Shown here piece after piece: positions 62,595 to 64,000 of a DNA stretch of 64,000 bases (position 1 is the stretch's first letter; each line of letters starts with the position of its first letter). The notes beneath the pieces are model-generated. The model saw only the letters and a list, made by a program, of their open reading frames with translations, ran no database searches and was not told the DNA's origin. This DNA is from Todiramphus chloris collaris (lineage: Eukaryota; Chordata; Aves; Coraciiformes; Alcedinidae), in NCBI GenBank assembly GCA_025345505.1, contig JANVCC010000062.1:13464100-13528099 (forward strand), in the 5' to 3' direction. The translations under genes and the position numbers were made by a program.

Positions 62595-63358
62595 CAAAGT
62601 ATGGAAAGGTTGGGAAAGACCTTTAGGATCACTGAGTCCAACCACTAATGCAGTGTTGCCAAGTCCACTAACTAAACCACGTCCCTAAGTGCTACATTTA
62701 CATGTCATTTAAGTATCTCCAGGGATGGTGACGCCACCATTTTCTTGAGCAGCCTGTTCCAGGGCTTTACAACCCTTTCTGTGAAGGAATTTTTCCTAAT
62801 ATCCAACCTAATATACCTTCTCTGGTGCAACTTGAGGCCATTTCCTCTTGTCCTACCACTTGTTACTTGGGAAAAGAGACTGACCTCCGCCTCACTACAG
62901 CCTCCTCACCACAATCGTCTTCCAGGGAGTTTTAGAGAGCAACAAGGTCTCCCTTGGCCCTCCTTTTTTATAGGCTAAATAATTCCAGTTCCCTCAGCTG
63001 CTCCCTGAAAGACTTTTACTGTAGACCCCTCATCACCTTTGTTGTCCTTCTTTGGACATTCTCCAGCAACTCAATGTCTTTCTTGTAGTGAGGGACCCAA
63101 AACTGAACCCAGTATTCGAGGTGCAGCCTCATCAGTGCTGAATACAGGGCGACAATCACATCCCTAGTCCTGCTGGCTACACTTTTTCTGATCCAGGACA
63201 GGATGCCGTTGGCCTTCTTGGCCACCTGGGCACACTGCTGGCTCATGTTCAGACCAACACCCCAGGTTCTTTTCTGCTGGGCAGCTTGCCAGACACTCTG
63301 CCCCAAAGGCTGTGGCATTGCATGGGGTCGTTGTGATCCAAGTGCAGGACCCAGCACT
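62595..63358 (-). mobile_element. CR1 LINE, 5'-truncated, 3' end of ORF2 and 3' UTR
   Basis: On the minus strand, protein-like sequence of CR1 ORF2 reads [20 protein letters not shown], then [20 protein letters not shown] and [15 protein letters not shown] degraded part with [20 protein letters not shown] and the CR1 3' UTR (complement GGTTGGGAAAGACC at the low-coordinate end) follow. The terminal 8-bp repeats are eroded. It lacks the endonuclease and most of the reverse transcriptase, as expected for a 5'-truncated copy. Stops and shifts in the second half mark it as old and inactive. Confidence 0.93.
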
Positions 63359-64000
63359 TTTTTTCATGAAAAATCTCTGAATATTACCTTTAAGTTCTAT
63401 TTTTTTCAAGTGCTTTGAGATAGTCTCTGACGGATGACTAATATATGAATTGCAGAGAGTAAGCTTTATAGATTTCGTTTAGCCTAATGTATAAATTTAT
63501 ATCTGATTTTTAAGTTCACTGCAGGTAAACATCTCTTTGCCAACTCTAAGAAAATCAGCTGTAATTCTATCTGTATGACACACAGATAAATCTGATACAC
63601 TAAAAATGAAAATATTATAACTACTGTTAAAATTCCCTGTATTGCAGCTAAGTAGTCTGGTGGGGTTTGTATTTATATATATTCTGATTAACGGAAACTT
63701 AAATATTTAGATTTCAGTCATCTTTTTAATTTCATGTTCCCTCTGTTGTAATTCCTGACCTCTGACTGAGAGACAATTTTTGATCCTTCCTCAGCCTGGG
63801 CTGGGAGACAGCACTAAAATTCATGTAGCTACCAAAAATGTCCTTCTCTCTTCATCTGCAGAAGCTTACTGCCTAATCCCAGAGAATTAATAAATCACAT
63901 AAAATGGACAGTTAAGGAACTCCTGGACAATTCAGGAAGCACTGTCAGCCTTTCCCTCTGCCCATGGGCTCCCTACTGATGTCTGCTCCAGTGGCCTACC
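63359..64000. other. Intergenic, right window edge
   Basis: No gene or repeat recognised. No SMAD1 coding exon is seen before the window ends. Confidence 0.5.

Overview
This is nuclear DNA from a bird. A 5'-truncated CR1 LINE and three solo LTRs of avian ERVL-like type are present. The two protein genes are ABCE1 and OTUD4, a pair that is adjacent in vertebrates (human 4q31). The passerine/neoavian look of the LTRs is an inference; the species cannot be read from the window.

Region 1 (1-9499, + strand): the 3' part of ABCE1, the ribosome-recycling Fe-S ATPase. Fifteen coding exons give residues 64-599, all with GT-AG junctions and intact phase. The exons for residues 1-63 lie to the left of the window. 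The 3' UTR runs from 9500 to one of two candidate poly(A) signals.

Region 2 (about 12620-42682, - strand): complete OTUD4, an OTU-family deubiquitinase. Twenty-one coding exons add up to 1139 codons plus a stop. The gene starts in a CpG island (about 42590-43280) and ends tail-to-tail with ABCE1. Its introns hold a 469-bp solo LTR, a G21 run, an A31 run and an unusually open intron 17.

Region 3 (43290-64000): gene-poor DNA upstream of OTUD4. It holds a second CpG island (about 45395-46330) of unknown owner, two solo LTRs in opposite orientation about 2 kb apart, a coding-looking minus-strand block bounded by splice-like sites (54004-54398), and a CR1 fragment (about 62595-63358). SMAD1 is the neighbour expected from vertebrate synteny, but no SMAD1 coding exon is visible.

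ABCE1 splits post-termination ribosomes. OTUD4 removes K63/K48 ubiquitin chains and binds RNA through its low-complexity C-terminus. Their closeness is conserved synteny and gives no evidence of a shared pathway. I found no convincing new biological system. The best leads are OTUD4 intron 17, the 54-kb block and the second CpG island.
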